A stretch of 64,000 nt of DNA from Eriocheir sinensis (GCF_024679095.1 NC_066553.1:2253494-2317493), one strand, 5' to 3'; counted from the first letter of the stretch, positions 48,891-59,810 are shown. Numbers and translations are program-made. Notes: generated by a model from the letters alone, not told the origin.

Positions 48891-49063
48891 AACGTTGCCA
48901 GATTGTCGTACTCTGCCTCTTAAGTTTGCCGATTTCCGACCCAAAAACTGCCTTCATATATGGTTATCGTTTAAATGGTTAACTATTGGTGCTTCTTGGC
49001 AACAGTTATGGGCCAGAAACCGGTAAATACGCGGCTCTGAGTACGATAATCTGGCAACGGTGG
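48891..49063. mobile_element. MITE family B copy in lectin 2 3' UTR
   Basis: Ends CAACGTTGCCAGATTGTCGT and ACGATAATCTGGCAACGG. Starts about 10 bp after the stop codon, so it would be transcribed. Confidence 0.88.
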
Positions 49064-49077
49064 TCCTCTGTGGCATC

Positions 49078-49438
49078 TGAAACTAGCATAATGTAGCCTA
49101 ACCTAACCTAAACTAGTCTAATAAAACCTAAGCTAACCTAAACTAGCCTATCCAGACCAAACCTAACCTTACCTAAACTAGCCTAACCAGACCTAACCTT
49201 ATCTAAACTAGCCTAACAAGACCTAACCTAACCTTACCTAAACTAGCCTAACCAGACCTAACCTAACCTTACCTAAACTAGCCTAACCAGACCTAACCTA
49301 AACTAGCCTAACCAGACCTAACCCAACCTTACCTAAACTAGCCTAACCAGACCTAACCTAACCTTACCTAAACTAGCCTAACCAGACCTAACCTAACCTT
49401 ACCTAAACTAGCCTAACCAGACCTAACCTAACCTTAGA
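49078..49438. repeat. Second CCTAA-like array, lectin 2 3' UTR
   Basis: About 360 bp of CCTAAACTAGCCTAACCAGA units (32-37 bp), directly before the AATAAA. Confidence 0.93.
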
Positions 49439-49440
49439 TG

Positions 49441-49446
49441 AATAAA
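49441..49446 (+). terminator. Polyadenylation signal of lectin-like gene 2
   Basis: AATAAA, followed by a GT/T-rich stretch (GCTTTTGTATTTTGTAT) 18-35 bp on, as expected for a cleavage region. Confidence 0.75.
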
Positions 49447-49449
49447 GTC

Positions 49450-50885
49450 TACTACCACCTGCTGCTTTTGTATTTTGTATCCGCCAGTGTTCCATAAGAG
49501 GTGTTTGTTACTGCCTCACAATGACCAGTGTTTTCAGACGTTTTCGGCCCTCACAGCATATACTTCCAAAGGACACAAAGGAGGTTAGGAGTTTCATGCA
49601 TGTTTTTCACGATGCAGAGGCCTTGTCAGACTCCCCAGGGACGAATTAAAGGAGGTTGATAGCACTCCCTCGGTTACCCCAAAGCTATAGTTGTTTCTGT
49701 GTGGTGGTTAAAGGTATAGGCTATGTATCCACTATAAGTTTAACAATCAAAGAAAACGATAATTCAGTCCAAGGCAATGGTAAACTTAGCTATTAGCCTT
49801 TCCTTCATCTTCATCATCAAACCAGTTCTTCAGACTTCTTCTACTGCCACCCACTTTTTTATTTTTAGTGTGAGGCTGTTTATCGAGTAACTCCCGGCAA
49901 ACAAGTCAGAGGCTTTGTATTTATAGAAACATTATCTAAGAAAATAAACAAAATGCCAAACCACAAGGAATAACATCCCTTCACTTCCTAACGTGACCCA
50001 GAGAGGGGGTATGTTTTTAGATACGATGAGTGTTTTGATCAAGTCCCAAAAAAATGTTTATATGAAGTACTGGAAAGGTGTTTGTGAAGGAATCTCATCA
50101 AAGAAAAGTTATTGAAATTTGGGAGTAATATTCTAAGACTACCTCGATAACCAAATACTAGACGGCAGGAGACAGAAATGGCCTACAGTATAATTATGTC
50201 GGAAAGGTGTGTGTGTGGGTGTGAACGATTCTCCTGTGAAAGTTAAAACGTGGAAGTAATATCCTAAGACTTCACCTCGATAGCCAAATACCTGACGGAA
50301 GGGAAAGGAAATGGACTGAAGTATATTATGGAAAGATGTTTGTGAAGGGCTCTCACTGAAAAAGTTATTAAAATATGGCAGTAATATCCTAAGATTTTAC
50401 CTCAATTACCCGATACCTGACAAAAGTAGGCACGCCGCTGTTAATATTATGTATATAGGCTTTTAAATGTCTTGAGATTTCGCCGAGACATTTAAAAATA
50501 CGGGCTTCAACACTAGGGTCCTACAATTTTCCTTATTCATAGGCTTTCCCAGGCATCCAGATCTTAACTAGGCTACGATGAATAATGAAGTGCCGAGTGT
50601 TCGTTGAGCAGTAACCAAAACCATACCCTCATACAGAGATAGGAGATTCGTGGCCAGCAAAGAACATCACCCATTAAGGTAAAAGCGACAAATAATCAAA
50701 ATAACTATAGTATTAGTAGTATGAGATCATCCCAACCTTAGGAACTATCACAGGCGCCGGTTAATGAGCAGAGAAATGATCCTTCTCTGCTGTACAAACA
50801 AAACAAAGCTCACATTTACCCAGGGGTCAGCATTCTCAGAGGCTTCCATCTCTCATCAACTCTTCCCAAATGCCGAAAAAGAGAT
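49450..50885. other. No gene recognised; diverged 120-bp repeat
   Basis: 49450-50040 is unique. 50060-50420 holds three diverged copies of a roughly 120-bp unit (GGAAAGGTGTTTGTGAAGG, AATATCCTAAGACT). 50430-50885 is unique. Confidence 0.6.
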
Positions 50886-50889
50886 TAAC

Positions 50890-51660
50890 TGGGTTTTCAT
50901 GGGGACTTTTTCACATTCATGGTACAGAAGAAGGGTCAGACTACCATCAGGGCTATTAAACTATCCATGGACACGTCCCAAACTCCTACGACAGTCTTGT
51001 TAAATATGTAAGTTTGGGCGCCAAATGCCGAAAAAGAGATTAACTTGATTTTCATGTTTTTTTTTAACATTCATGGTACAGAAGAAGAGTCAGACTACCA
51101 CCAGGACCATTGTTTTCTTTTTTATGGCCTTGAACTGTCTCCTTTGCTGTAAAAAAAAAAGGACCATGTTTTCTTTTTTATGGCCTTGTAAAAAAAAAAA
51201 AAAAAAAAACTATCCATGGAAATGCCCCAAACTCCTACGACAGCCTTGTTAAATATATGAGTTTGGGTGCCGAAAATGCCCCAAACTCCTACGACAGCCT
51301 TGTTAAATATATGAGTTTGGGTGCCGAAAATGCCCCAAACTCCTACGACAGCCTTGTTAAATATATGAGTTTGGGTGCTGAAAATGCCCCAAACTCCTAC
51401 GACAGCCTTGTTAAATATATGAGTTTGGGTGCTGAAAATGCCCCAAACTCCTACGACAGCCTTGTTAAATATATGAGTTTGGGTGCCGAAAATGCCCCAA
51501 ACTCCTACGACAGCCTTGTTAAATATATGAGTTTGGGTGCCGAAAATGCCCCAAACTCCTACGACAGCCTTGTTAAATATATGAGTTTGGGTGCTGAAAA
51601 TGCCCCAAACTCCTACGACAGCCTTGTTAAATATATGAGTTTGGGTGCTGAAAGGTTAAA
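50890..51660 (+). repeat. Broken MITE family A with 54-bp array
   Basis: Family A pieces (GGTACAGAAGAAGGGTCAGACTACC-type) at 50920-51010 and 51070-51110, and E fragments at 51105-51160. Then eight copies of a 54-bp unit (CCAAACTCCTACGACAGCCT) at about 51225-51650. The unit is the family A core, and since 54 is a multiple of 3 it opens an 18-residue repeat frame (51257-51886). The origin from a non-coding element argues against a gene. 51660-52125 shows nothing recognised. Confidence 0.88.
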
Positions 51661-52126
51661 GAAAACGACCCCTCAGGACCCCGCCATGACAGTGAAACAC
51701 GAGAATCCCTTACCAGTGCCTCGGGGCCGTGCTGCTGTCGGGCTCTTCCCCCACTGGTCAGGACACATTGGCGGTCGTGGAGACAAGTGCCACACCGCTA
51801 ATAAACACAGCAGGTCAAGGCGAGTGTGGAGGCGTGACCATTTAACCACAGCACCGCCTCCCTCGCCATGTTTTCTCTTCCACTAAGTAACAACAATGGC
51901 CGCGGTGACTACGAGCCTAACTTTTTTGTGTTGGTCTTTGCCAGGATGTTCTAACCCAGCCCCATAATACACTCCAGAAGAAGTTAATTTACATCATTTT
52001 AGGGTATCAATTGTTTTAGCATCGTGAGGTCAGTTACATTATTTTCGTCTTCTTTTCGTGAGCACAGTCATGGCTTCCTAGAACATGGAGTGAGTCATGA
52101 CGTCATATACCATCAGTACATCCAGC

Positions 52127-52318
52127 GGTGCCAGATTGTCGTACTTAGACCATTAGATTTATCAGTTTCAGACCCAAAACTGTTATGCTCACACAAATAA
52201 TGACATCTAAATGAAGCTATTGTTAAAAGTGTTCGTTATTTCCTTTTTCTGTAATAGCTATGGGTCAGAAAACGGATAATACAATGTGCCGAGTGCGACA
52301 ATCTGGCACTCTGACGTC
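52127..52318. mobile_element. MITE family B copy
   Basis: Ends GGTGCCAGATTGTCGTACTT and GAGTGCGACAATCTGGCAC. Confidence 0.85.
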
Positions 52319-52329
52319 ACACCATCAGT

Positions 52330-52511
52330 GCAACATTGCCAGATTGTCGTACTCAGTCACTTATATTTGACGATTTCCGACCCCAAAAACTTTCTCCTCC
52401 ACCCCAATAACTGGATTCATAGTTTTCGTCTTTTATGGTGTTTCTTGGCAATAATTATGAGTCAGAAGCCGGAAAATACGATGCTCCGAGTACGATAATC
52501 TGGCAATACTT
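52330..52511. mobile_element. MITE family B copy
   Basis: Ends CAACATTGCCAGATTGTCGT and ACGATAATCTGGCAATAC, only 12 bp after the previous copy. Confidence 0.87.
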
Positions 52512-53585
52512 CATCATCATCATCATCAGTGTCGCATCAGCTGTGTTTACGTGAGGGTGTTTGCTGAACGAGGCGCTGCAACTCGGGTCATTACTCTCCC
52601 TCCCTGCACCACACCAAAGCAAAGGTAGGCTGTAAAGGTATAATTCATGGTCGTATTGTTCTCAGAAGCGTTGAAAGAGTATTAAGTGAATTTTCCGACG
52701 TGTAGGCAAGAGGACAGTAGGCTATCAGGGCGCCGGTGCGGTGTCGTCTGTCATCCTTTGTCGTGAGATATCCCATCCTGAACTTCGCATCGTGGAACCC
52801 AATCTTTACTATCACAGAGTAACTAAGTGAAGCATCTAAGTGTAAAAAGACTTACAAGGACCTAAAAAGCGATTCAAAGCGAGTTTTTTTGTCTCGTTTG
52901 TGAAGCTCCGTGACTTTCTAAAGCTGATGATCAACGTGCATAAAAAGTAAGTATTAGTCTTTGTTTTGTGTGAGTTTGAACATCGCTGGACATTTGGTAA
53001 GGCGTGGGATAGGCATAACTTGAAAAGAGGTGTAACTCGAAAAGTAGACGTTTGCGACGGAAATGAGGTACAAAATCGTGCAATTCACTACATCTATCAC
53101 CAGAAAACATGAACCACATAAGAAAATCGTTGGTTGGGTGAAACTGCAAATTGTCCTAATATAGACTTTAGCGTACACTTTTAATGGCGTCAAAGTTGCA
53201 TACATGAAACTGAGAAGACAGAAATAATATGAGGCGTAAGATAAACAATAAAAAAAAAAAATAGTTTGTCAGTGCTTACAAGTTTCCCAAGCACCTTCCT
53301 ATCTTCGCCTCCCAAGCCCAGATGTACAGAAACAAGACTACACTCAGTATCTTTATCATCCTTTTATCCATCTCATTTTCATTTATCTCTTCCTTCCCTT
53401 TTCTTCCAAGTCCAGGTTCACCACTCACTCATATAGTACTAAAAGGAGACATATAGGAAGCAGTAGTCTAATAACAGCCTTCCTTTGTATTTGTCAGGGT
53501 TGTTTTAGGAGGAAAGAATTTGCTTTAGCTTACCATTAACAACTTAGATTCTTTTACCGCGAGAAAAGACGCGGCTCGGCAGTTG
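52512..53585. other. No gene recognised
   Basis: Unique sequence. A donor-like AAAG/GTAGGC at about 52624 follows 100 bp of GC-richer sequence and could be an untranslated exon, but no partner exon was found. Confidence 0.35.
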
Positions 53586-53939
53586 CTTCTCAGTGGCGGA
53601 GGAGGAAGATTCAGTCGCCAAGCAGACGTTTTGTGGCTATGTTGATTTTACTTACCCAAAGACGATTTCTAACGTGTACATTACTTTGCCATTTATATTC
53701 ATTTTCATGTCTTTGTATTGCTTTCTATTGATCAGAAGTGTTTTTGCTGTTCTGTTCCGCGCGTTGAGGTCATAACAGACCAAGAAAACAATGAGTGAGT
53801 GAAATATGGACCTCTCCGGGAGCTATTTCTCGATAGCGACCGATCTCGTGCAACACCGGCGGTCTTTTCAACATGACTTCCCTTGCCACCGTCTCGTCGA
53901 CCCCGCGTCACCTCTTTCTTCATTCCTTTTCTCTCCAGC

Positions 53940-54120
53940 CCTCCCATGTGTGTGTGTCACCCCCTTACCTCTCCTATGTGTGCGTATGTCAGCCCCTTAC
54001 CTCTCCTATGTGTGTGTGTCATCCCCTTACCTCTCCTATGTGAGCGTATGTGTGTGTGTGTCAGCCCCTTACCTCTCCTATGTGTGTGTGTGTGTGTGTG
54101 TGTCAGCCCCCTCACCTTTA
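53940..54120. repeat. (TG)n-rich minisatellite
   Basis: Five copies of CAGCCCCTTACCTCTCCTAT with TG runs of variable length. The SINE at 54130-54413 is inserted into this array, with array sequence on both sides. Confidence 0.85.
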
Positions 54121-54129
54121 CTCTGTGTA

Positions 54130-54413
54130 ATTCACCTCTTGGTCTGCTGGAGGTCTCTTCCGCGACAGCCAGCCGTTCCCCTACGGAAGAGCACAGAGTA
54201 CCGATCTTTGGGTAGGACTGAGACCACTCACACACAACACACCGCGACACTGAGGTCACAACTCCTCGCCTTACGTCGCGTACCTACTCTCTGCTAGGTG
54301 AACAGGGGCTACACGTGAAAGATAAACCCAACTTATCTTCACCCGATCGGGGAATCGAACCCCGGTCCTTCTGGTTGCGAGGCAGACGCTCTAACCACTG
54401 AGCTACCGGGCCG
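54130..54413 (-). mobile_element. tRNA-derived SINE (tRNA-Ala-like head), minus strand
   Basis: On the minus strand the head is GCCCGGTAGCTCAGTGG, then a CTCGCAA anticodon-type loop, the B-box GGTTCGATTCC and an acceptor-like ATCGGGT that pairs with GCCCGGT. One connector base is missing and the top pair of the anticodon stem is C-C, so it is a SINE head and not a working tRNA. The body runs to GAATTACACAG at about 54130, the same type of end as the SINE at 41073. Confidence 0.78.
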
Positions 54414-54601
54414 TGTGTGTGTGTGTGTGTGTGTCAGCCCCTTACCTTTGCTCTATCTGTGTTTGTTTGTGTGTGTGTGACGTCATTGTGTTAGGTGCCT
54501 GTGCCTGGATTCAGAACATTCCAATGACAATACTCGTGACTCAGGAATATTAATACTCGCCAGGAAGGGAAACAGAAAAACGGAGAAATACAAAACAAAA
54601 C

Positions 54602-54607
54602 TTTATT
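54602..54607 (-). terminator. Polyadenylation signal of P/Q-rich gene 1
   Basis: AATAAA on the minus strand, 22 bp after the stop codon. The paralogue has one too (59648-59653). Confidence 0.75.
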
Positions 54608-54628
54608 CTCACCCAATAAAACATTTCA

Positions 54629-56338
54629 TTAAGACAAAGTGACATTCGAGTTAAACGGAAACACATTTACATAAGTCAAATACAAGGAACTGTCGCCGCC
54701 AGCACCACCGCCGTCCTCGAGTGTGGCAACGTCGAGGTGAGAGGCAGCGGTGCCGTGAACAGTGGCGGGGGTGCCTCCAACCTCCACCAGCCGTGGCTGC
54801 GGCCTACCAGGTGAAGCAGGTCGTGGCTGCAAGGCCTGCCCGTTGTGCTGCGGCTGCGGCCAAGTAATAGGAGCAGGCTGTGGCTGCAGGGTCTGCCCGT
54901 TGTGCTGCGGCCAAGTAATAGGAGCAGGCTGTGGCTGCAGGGTCTGCCCGTTGTGCTGCGGCCAAGTAATAGGAGCAGGCTGTGGCTGCAGGGTCTGCCC
55001 GTTGTGCTGCGGCCAAGTAATAGGAGCAGGCTGTGGCTGCAGGGTCTGCCCGTTGTGCTGCGGCCAAGTAATAGGAGCAGGCTGTGGCTGCAGGGTCTGC
55101 CCGTTGTGCTGCGGCCAAGTAATAGGAGCAGGCTGTGGCTGCAGGGTCTGCCCGTTGTGCTGCGGCTGCGGAGGAGAAATGGAAGTAGCCCGCGGCCACA
55201 AGACCTGCCCGTCGTGCTGTTGCTGCGGCCAACCATATGAAGCAGGCCGTGGTTGCAAGACCTGCCCGTCGTGCTGTGGATGCGGCCAACCATATGAGGC
55301 AGGCCGTGGTTGCAAGACCTGCCCGTCGTGCTGTAGATGCGGCCAACCATATGAAGCAGGCCGCGGCTGCAAGGCTCGCCCGCTGTGCTGTGGCGGCGCA
55401 ACGCCGTCACCTCTCCAGCACTTCGCCGCGCGGGGCCGCTGCTTGCTGCGGGACCTCCTGACGGGCCGAAGGCAGTCACTGACGTGGCTGGTGCTTGCGG
55501 CCACACACCGCTGCTGCCCTGACTCCCACACCACCTCCAAGCCCTCGTGCAGCTCGGGGGGCGGCCGGGGGCTCCAGGGCTGCCGCTCAGGGCCATCGTA
55601 TTCGTGGCCGCCACCGTTGTCCTCGAACAGAGACAAGTCGAAGTCAAAGGCAGAGGCGAAGTGAGCACTCATCCTCGTGTCGCCAAGAAGCTCCGCCAGC
55701 TCCTGTTCTGCACTGGCCGCTTCGTTATCCTTCATCTCCACCCACGGCGTGACAGGCCGAGGCTGCAAGGCCTGCCCGCTGTGCTGTGCCTGCGGCTGAC
55801 CAATAGAAACAGGCCGAGACTGTAAGGCCTGCCCGCTGTGCTGTGGCTGCGGCTGACCAATAGAAACAGGCCGAGGCTGCAAGTCCTGACCGCTATGCTG
55901 TGGCTGCGGCTGACCAATAGAAACAGGCCGAGACTGTAAGGCCTGCCCGCTGTGCTGTGGCTGCGGGTGACCAATAGAAACAGGCCAAGACTGTAAGGCC
56001 TGCCGGTTGAGCTGTGGCTGGGGCCGAGCAGCTGGGGGCTGCGAGGCTTGCCCTTTGTACTTTGACTGCCGCAGATAGCGAAGAATAGCGGCGGACCGTC
56101 GCTGCAGCATTCGTGCATTCACACCATGTTCTGGCAGAGGAAGAGGAACCTTGGCTCCAAGCTCCACCAGCCTCCGTGCTGCGGCGGCCGGGTCGTTGCG
56201 CAGTGGCTGGGGTCTACCAGTTGAAGCAGGTCGTGGCTGCAAGTCCTGCCCATTGTGCTGCGGCTGCGGAGAAGTGGAAGCAGCCTCCACCTCGGAGAAG
56301 GGACGCTTGGAGGACTGAACGGCGTCGGGGTGATCCAT
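54629..56338 (-). CDS. Unrecognised Pro/Gln-rich repeat protein 1
   Basis: 569 aa in one coding exon. The exon starts at an acceptor (TTTTCAG/GTC) three bases before the ATG (56338), and an untranslated exon lies at about 57273-57430. N-terminus MDHPDAVQSSKRPFSEVEA, then an AKVPLPLPEHGVNAR block (62-76). Residues 105-195 hold about five copies of a 19-residue repeat (PQPQHSGQALQSRPVSIGQ). Residues 200-312 are a non-repeat acidic-to-basic region (SLFEDNGGG, ELHEGLEVVWESGQQRCVA, then Arg-rich RRSRSKQRPRAAK). 315-385 holds about four 19-residue copies with ASYGWP, then six 17-residue copies (QHNGQTLQPQPAPITWP) from about 393. Both non-repeat blocks recur in the paralogue in the same frame, which is the main support for coding. 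No signal peptide or membrane segment is seen; probably largely disordered, possibly nuclear. Function unknown. Confidence 0.7.
   Translation of the reverse strand: MDHPDAVQSSKRPFSEVEAASTSPQPQHNGQDLQPRPASTGRPQPLRNDPAAAARRLVELGAKVPLPLPEHGVNARMLQRRSAAILRYLRQSKYKGQASQPPAARPQPQLNRQALQSWPVSIGHPQPQHSGQALQSRPVSIGQPQPQHSGQDLQPRPVSIGQPQPQHSGQALQSRPVSIGQPQAQHSGQALQPRPVTPWVEMKDNEAASAEQELAELLGDTRMSAHFASAFDFDLSLFEDNGGGHEYDGPERQPWSPRPPPELHEGLEVVWESGQQRCVAASTSHVSDCLRPVRRSRSKQRPRAAKCWRGDGVAPPQHSGRALQPRPASYGWPHLQHDGQVLQPRPASYGWPHPQHDGQVLQPRPASYGWPQQQHDGQVLWPRATSISPPQPQHNGQTLQPQPAPITWPQHNGQTLQPQPAPITWPQHNGQTLQPQPAPITWPQHNGQTLQPQPAPITWPQHNGQTLQPQPAPITWPQHNGQTLQPQPAPITWPQPQHNGQALQPRPASPGRPQPRLVEVGGTPATVHGTAASHLDVATLEDGGGAGGDSSLYLTYVNVFPFNSNVTLS
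54840..55380. repeat. In-frame 51-bp and 57-bp repeats within P/Q-rich gene 1
   Basis: Six nearly identical 51-bp units (GTAATAGGAGCAGGCTGTGG on the plus strand) at about 54865-55170, and 57-bp units with CATATGAAGCAGGCCG at about 55230-55375. Every length is a multiple of 3, so the minus frame is kept. It also opens false frames on the plus strand (54762-55664) and in the other minus frames. Confidence 0.9.
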
Positions 56339-56341
56339 GAC

Positions 56342-57272
56342 CTGAAAAGAGGGAACGTCCAGGATGAGTCACACGCAGAGCTTTGAACTGTTTGCGAAGA
56401 CAAAGCAGATCTCTCCACACATGTCCTCCGTCGCACTGCGATTAATTTTATTTCGTGGTGTCATTGCCCAGTCAGATGTAGACGACCGTTCAGAATAGGA
56501 ACAAGCATGACATAATACAAGCGATGAGGGACTTAATCAGGCACACGGAGGCGAAACACAGAGCCACACTCGGCTCACTCAGATATCATGTAATGCAGAG
56601 GGTGTGTGTGTGTGTGTGCTACTCCTGGTGCGGCAGTGTGTGGCTACACACTGCAAACTAAAGTGTTACTGAGCACGTCACCGAGAGTAAGGAACTATAT
56701 TGTAATGGGAGGATAAGTCTTTTGTGTCTTTAAATCATAAGTATTATTAAGGTAACAAAATAACGTGAATAAAAGATGTTGGAGGAGTGCCACAGACCAC
56801 TGCAGGGGGAGGAAATTATATTAGAAGAAAGCGTTGCATGATATCTGAACGGTCCTCCAGAATGATGTGGCACTGACCAGACTTATGCAACCTTCAGAAT
56901 AACCACTAAACTACATACTTTGTGACCAGTGACAGCTCAGGGCACGGAGCCTTAGTAACGGACACCCTACACATCCACACCAGAACCGCCAACCAATAAA
57001 CTCTGATATATATACTACTGTGTCACTGACCAGACTGATGTAACCTTCAGAATAACCACCAAACTATATATACTGTGACCAGTGACAGTTCAGGGCACGG
57101 AGCCTTAGTAACGGACACCCTACACATCCACACCAGAACCGCCAACTTTGATCTCCTTCAAGGTGTCACTGCCTTCTTACCTGGATGAACTTTTGTGAAC
57201 ATTAACGGCCACACATCCTCAAGGCACTGACACAGAAACACTAACATACGCAAGAACTCTACACAGACTTAC
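56342..57272 (-). other. Intron 1 of P/Q-rich gene 1
   Basis: Donor AAG/GTAAGT (GT at 57272-57271, minus strand) to acceptor TTTTCAG ending at 56342. Contains two roughly 115-bp direct copies (about 56880-56990 and 57035-57150, CAGAACCGCCAAC core) and a short (TG)n at 56600-56618. Confidence 0.7.
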
Positions 57273-57553
57273 CTTGTGTAAGGGAGAAGCTGGGGACCAA
57301 CGCTGCACACGACCTGCTGGGGTGGACGACCAACGCAGAATGACTTCCCGTGTAAGGTACAAGCTGGGCCCTGCTGGGGACCAACGCTACACACGACCTG
57401 CTGGTGTGAACGACCAACGCAGAATGACGCTCCTCTCAGGGTTGGATCAACCTACCTCTCCATCGCCGGGGCCTCCCCCGCCTCTCCCATTGGTCAGTCT
57501 TCTCGCTCGACTCCTGCCATTGGTCGCCCGCAGCTGAGGCTGCACCGCATTGG
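57273..57553 (-). promoter_or_regulatory. Promoter with three CCAAT boxes and untranslated exon 1 of P/Q-rich gene 1
   Basis: Read on the minus strand, CCAAT boxes lie at 57553-57549, 57523-57519 and 57493-57489, 30 bp apart. A GC-box-like GAGGCGGGGGAGG follows, then the leader exon ending at 57273 with donor GTAAGT. The leader contains an 84-bp tandem duplication. The same layout is kept in the paralogue. Confidence 0.75.
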
Positions 57554-57599
57554 GGGAGTTGGGGGGGGAGGTATCTAACACGGCTGAACCAGGTCACGT

Positions 57600-58250
57600 A
57601 GTGGGGAGTCAGATCACTCCCCTCCCCTCCCCTGCCCTGCGGGTAACAGGTGGGGGTTCAAAGGGCTTGGAAGAGGCCTTTCCGCGAGAAACCTCTCATT
57701 CAGGGTGAAATTGTTACGCTAGCTCTTAATTACAAGTTGTTCAATAACCCGACAAGCCAGGGCGGGTTTTGTTCACTTCAAAATGTTGTAAGAGTGTTGT
57801 ACAGAACGGCCCATACATAGAAACAAGGAGAAGGCGGCCCCTGGGAGGGCGGGGCAGGGTGACCTGACTACTGCACCAGGCAGGGGGGTCAGATCACTGC
57901 CCTTCCCTCCACTCCCTCCTTTTCGTGAAGGACTTTCTCACTCAAGGTGAAATTGTTACCTTACCTTACCTTACGAACCTTACGGAAATACTGGACGCAG
58001 GCCTACTAGGCCTCTATATCCAGATCCTCTGTGTCGTCACTGTTTAAACTTATACTACGGTGGTGGGCACTGGTGGTTATTAATTTCTCCTCCCAATTGT
58101 ACTTGATTGGTTGATCCGCCCAAAACTACGCTCATATTTACCCGTTCCTTAATAACCCGACAAGCCAGGGCGGGTTTTGTTCACTTCAGGGCGGTCACCC
58201 CGCCTATCTGAGCTTAATGAAGCAGCAATAGAAAAGACTGAGGGGAGGTT
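57600..58250. repeat. Repeated blocks upstream of P/Q-rich gene 1
   Basis: Diverged copies of a roughly 290-bp block (GGTGGGGGTTCAAAGGGCT, TTCCGCGAG, AATAACCCGACAAGCCAGGG) that also occur at 61700-62400. 58250-58685 matches 62430-62680 and holds no gene. Confidence 0.75.
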
Positions 58251-58689
58251 TGTCGTTAGGTTTTTCGATATGTCCCCCAGATAATAATACCCCCTTAAGT
58301 AGGCACTCTTCATTCCTCCCTCCCGCGTAATTACTCCACATCACTCCTTCCCAATGTCCCCCAGATAATAATATCCCCCGAAAGTATTTTCAGTACCCCC
58401 ACTCCCTTCCCTCATAATCACTCCCCAATGTCCCACAGATAGGAAATTACCCAAAAGTACTGTTCACTACTCTCACTCACACCATATCATAGCGTGTCAC
58501 TCCTCACACTCTCCTCGCGGCGGAGGTGCCCAGAAGGGGACGGACAAGACGGTGACTCTCCCTCGCTCCTCGCCGTCAGCCGCACACACTAACAGGGTGG
58601 ATTGTTTTTTACTGCCGCGTCGCTGTCACCTCCTCCCCGTGGTCTAGAGGTTCTCTTAACACCCAGGTGCGGCCACGCGGGACGACACC

Positions 58690-59085
58690 AGGAGGCCCAC
58701 AGCTCTACCTCATCGTGTCCTTGAGCCGCGTCATGAATGGAAAGTAGTTCAAGTTTATCAAACAGGCAATCGCCAAAGGCATTTCAGAGGAGTCTTGATG
58801 ACCCAGTGCAAGGAGTCCGTTCTTGTGAATGTGAAACTGTGGCACATTGTAACGAGCCGTAGACTTAGCGCTGTGTGGGTGCGCGAATAGGAGTGTAGCG
58901 AAACATGCCTGGTGTGACGCGGAGAGGCAAGGAAGCGAGCATCATGGACTGGAGGAAAGACATTACTTGAATATAGTTTTATGGCGTTTAAAACTAAAAA
59001 CTGAGGTAGGTCATATGGTGTTATTATCATCATAAGAAAAAATAGAATAGAAAAAAAGAAAAAGAAGACGGAGAAGAAAAAGAGG
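58690..59085. other. Spacer between duplication units
   Basis: Not matched in the other units by eye. No gene recognised; A/G-rich at 59035-59090. Confidence 0.5.
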
Positions 59086-59484
59086 AGGAAAAGAATTCAG
59101 TCGCTAAGCAGATCGCGATTTGTGTCGCGTACATTATTTTTGCTTACCCAAAGACACGCCAACGTTTTTACATACCCAGAGACATTTTGCGGCGCGAACC
59201 TTACTGTTACTCACCCAAAGACATATCAATGCACGCCAAGCGGTCTTTTATTATTACCGTTTCCTTTTTTTGTGCCCTTGAGCTGCCTCCTTCGTTGTAA
59301 GAAAAAAAAAGGACACTCTCCTCATCCCCCCGTCAGGTGCCTGCCGGGCCCTGACGAGGCAGGCCGCCGCAGGGTCTTGCCGGCAGTCTTTTCGTCAAGC
59401 CTCGCCTTGCTGCCGTCTCGTCGACCCCATGTCACCTCTTTCTTAATTCTCTTTATCTCCAGCCCTCCCATGTCAGACACTTAC

Positions 59485-59528
<44 letters not shown>

Positions 59529-59647
59529 CTCATTGTGTCGCGTGTCTAGAGTCAGGACATATTGATAACACCCGTGACAGTGATACCCACTCCTTACCCG
59601 CCAGGAAGAGAGAAAGAGGAAAAATATACAAAGTAAAACTTTAAAAC

Positions 59648-59653
59648 TTTATT
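59648..59653 (-). terminator. Polyadenylation signal of P/Q-rich gene 2
   Basis: AATAAA on the minus strand, about 160 bp after the stop codon, in sequence matching the 3' end of gene 1. Confidence 0.65.
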
Positions 59654-59810
59654 ATCATCTAAAAACAATACATATGACTGATGAACATTTCAAAATACTG
59701 CAACCGAACTACAAGCACTACAGCCGAATTAAACAGAGGATGCGAGCAGCACTCATCCAACATTGCCTGGAAGGCCGCCGCCGCCAGCACCTCGCCGCGG
59801 CCCATTGTAC

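Larger units (their letters stand above)
53590..58685. repeat. Segmental duplication unit 1 (about 5.1 kb)
   Basis: Matches unit 2 (59090-62680) from one end to the other: the start (TTCAGTCGC-AAGCAGA), CCGTCTCGTCGACCCC, the coding gene and its promoter, the GACAAGCCAGGGCGGGTTTT blocks, and the end (GACTCTCCCTCGCTCCTCGC). Contains a minus-strand gene (54629-57553). Confidence 0.85.

Noticed and set aside
51257..51886. 209-codon frame with eight 18-residue repeats
   Set aside because: The repeat is the core of a non-coding MITE amplified with a 54-bp period; the frame is open only because 54 is a multiple of 3.
54341..54413. tRNA-Ala gene on the minus strand
   Set aside because: The head folds only with a missing connector base and a C-C mismatch in the anticodon stem, and it continues into a SINE body.
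54762..55664. 300-codon Cys-rich plus-strand frame opposite P/Q-rich gene 1
   Set aside because: A shadow of the minus-strand repeats. The promoter, splice sites, polyadenylation signal and paralogue alignment all favour the minus strand.
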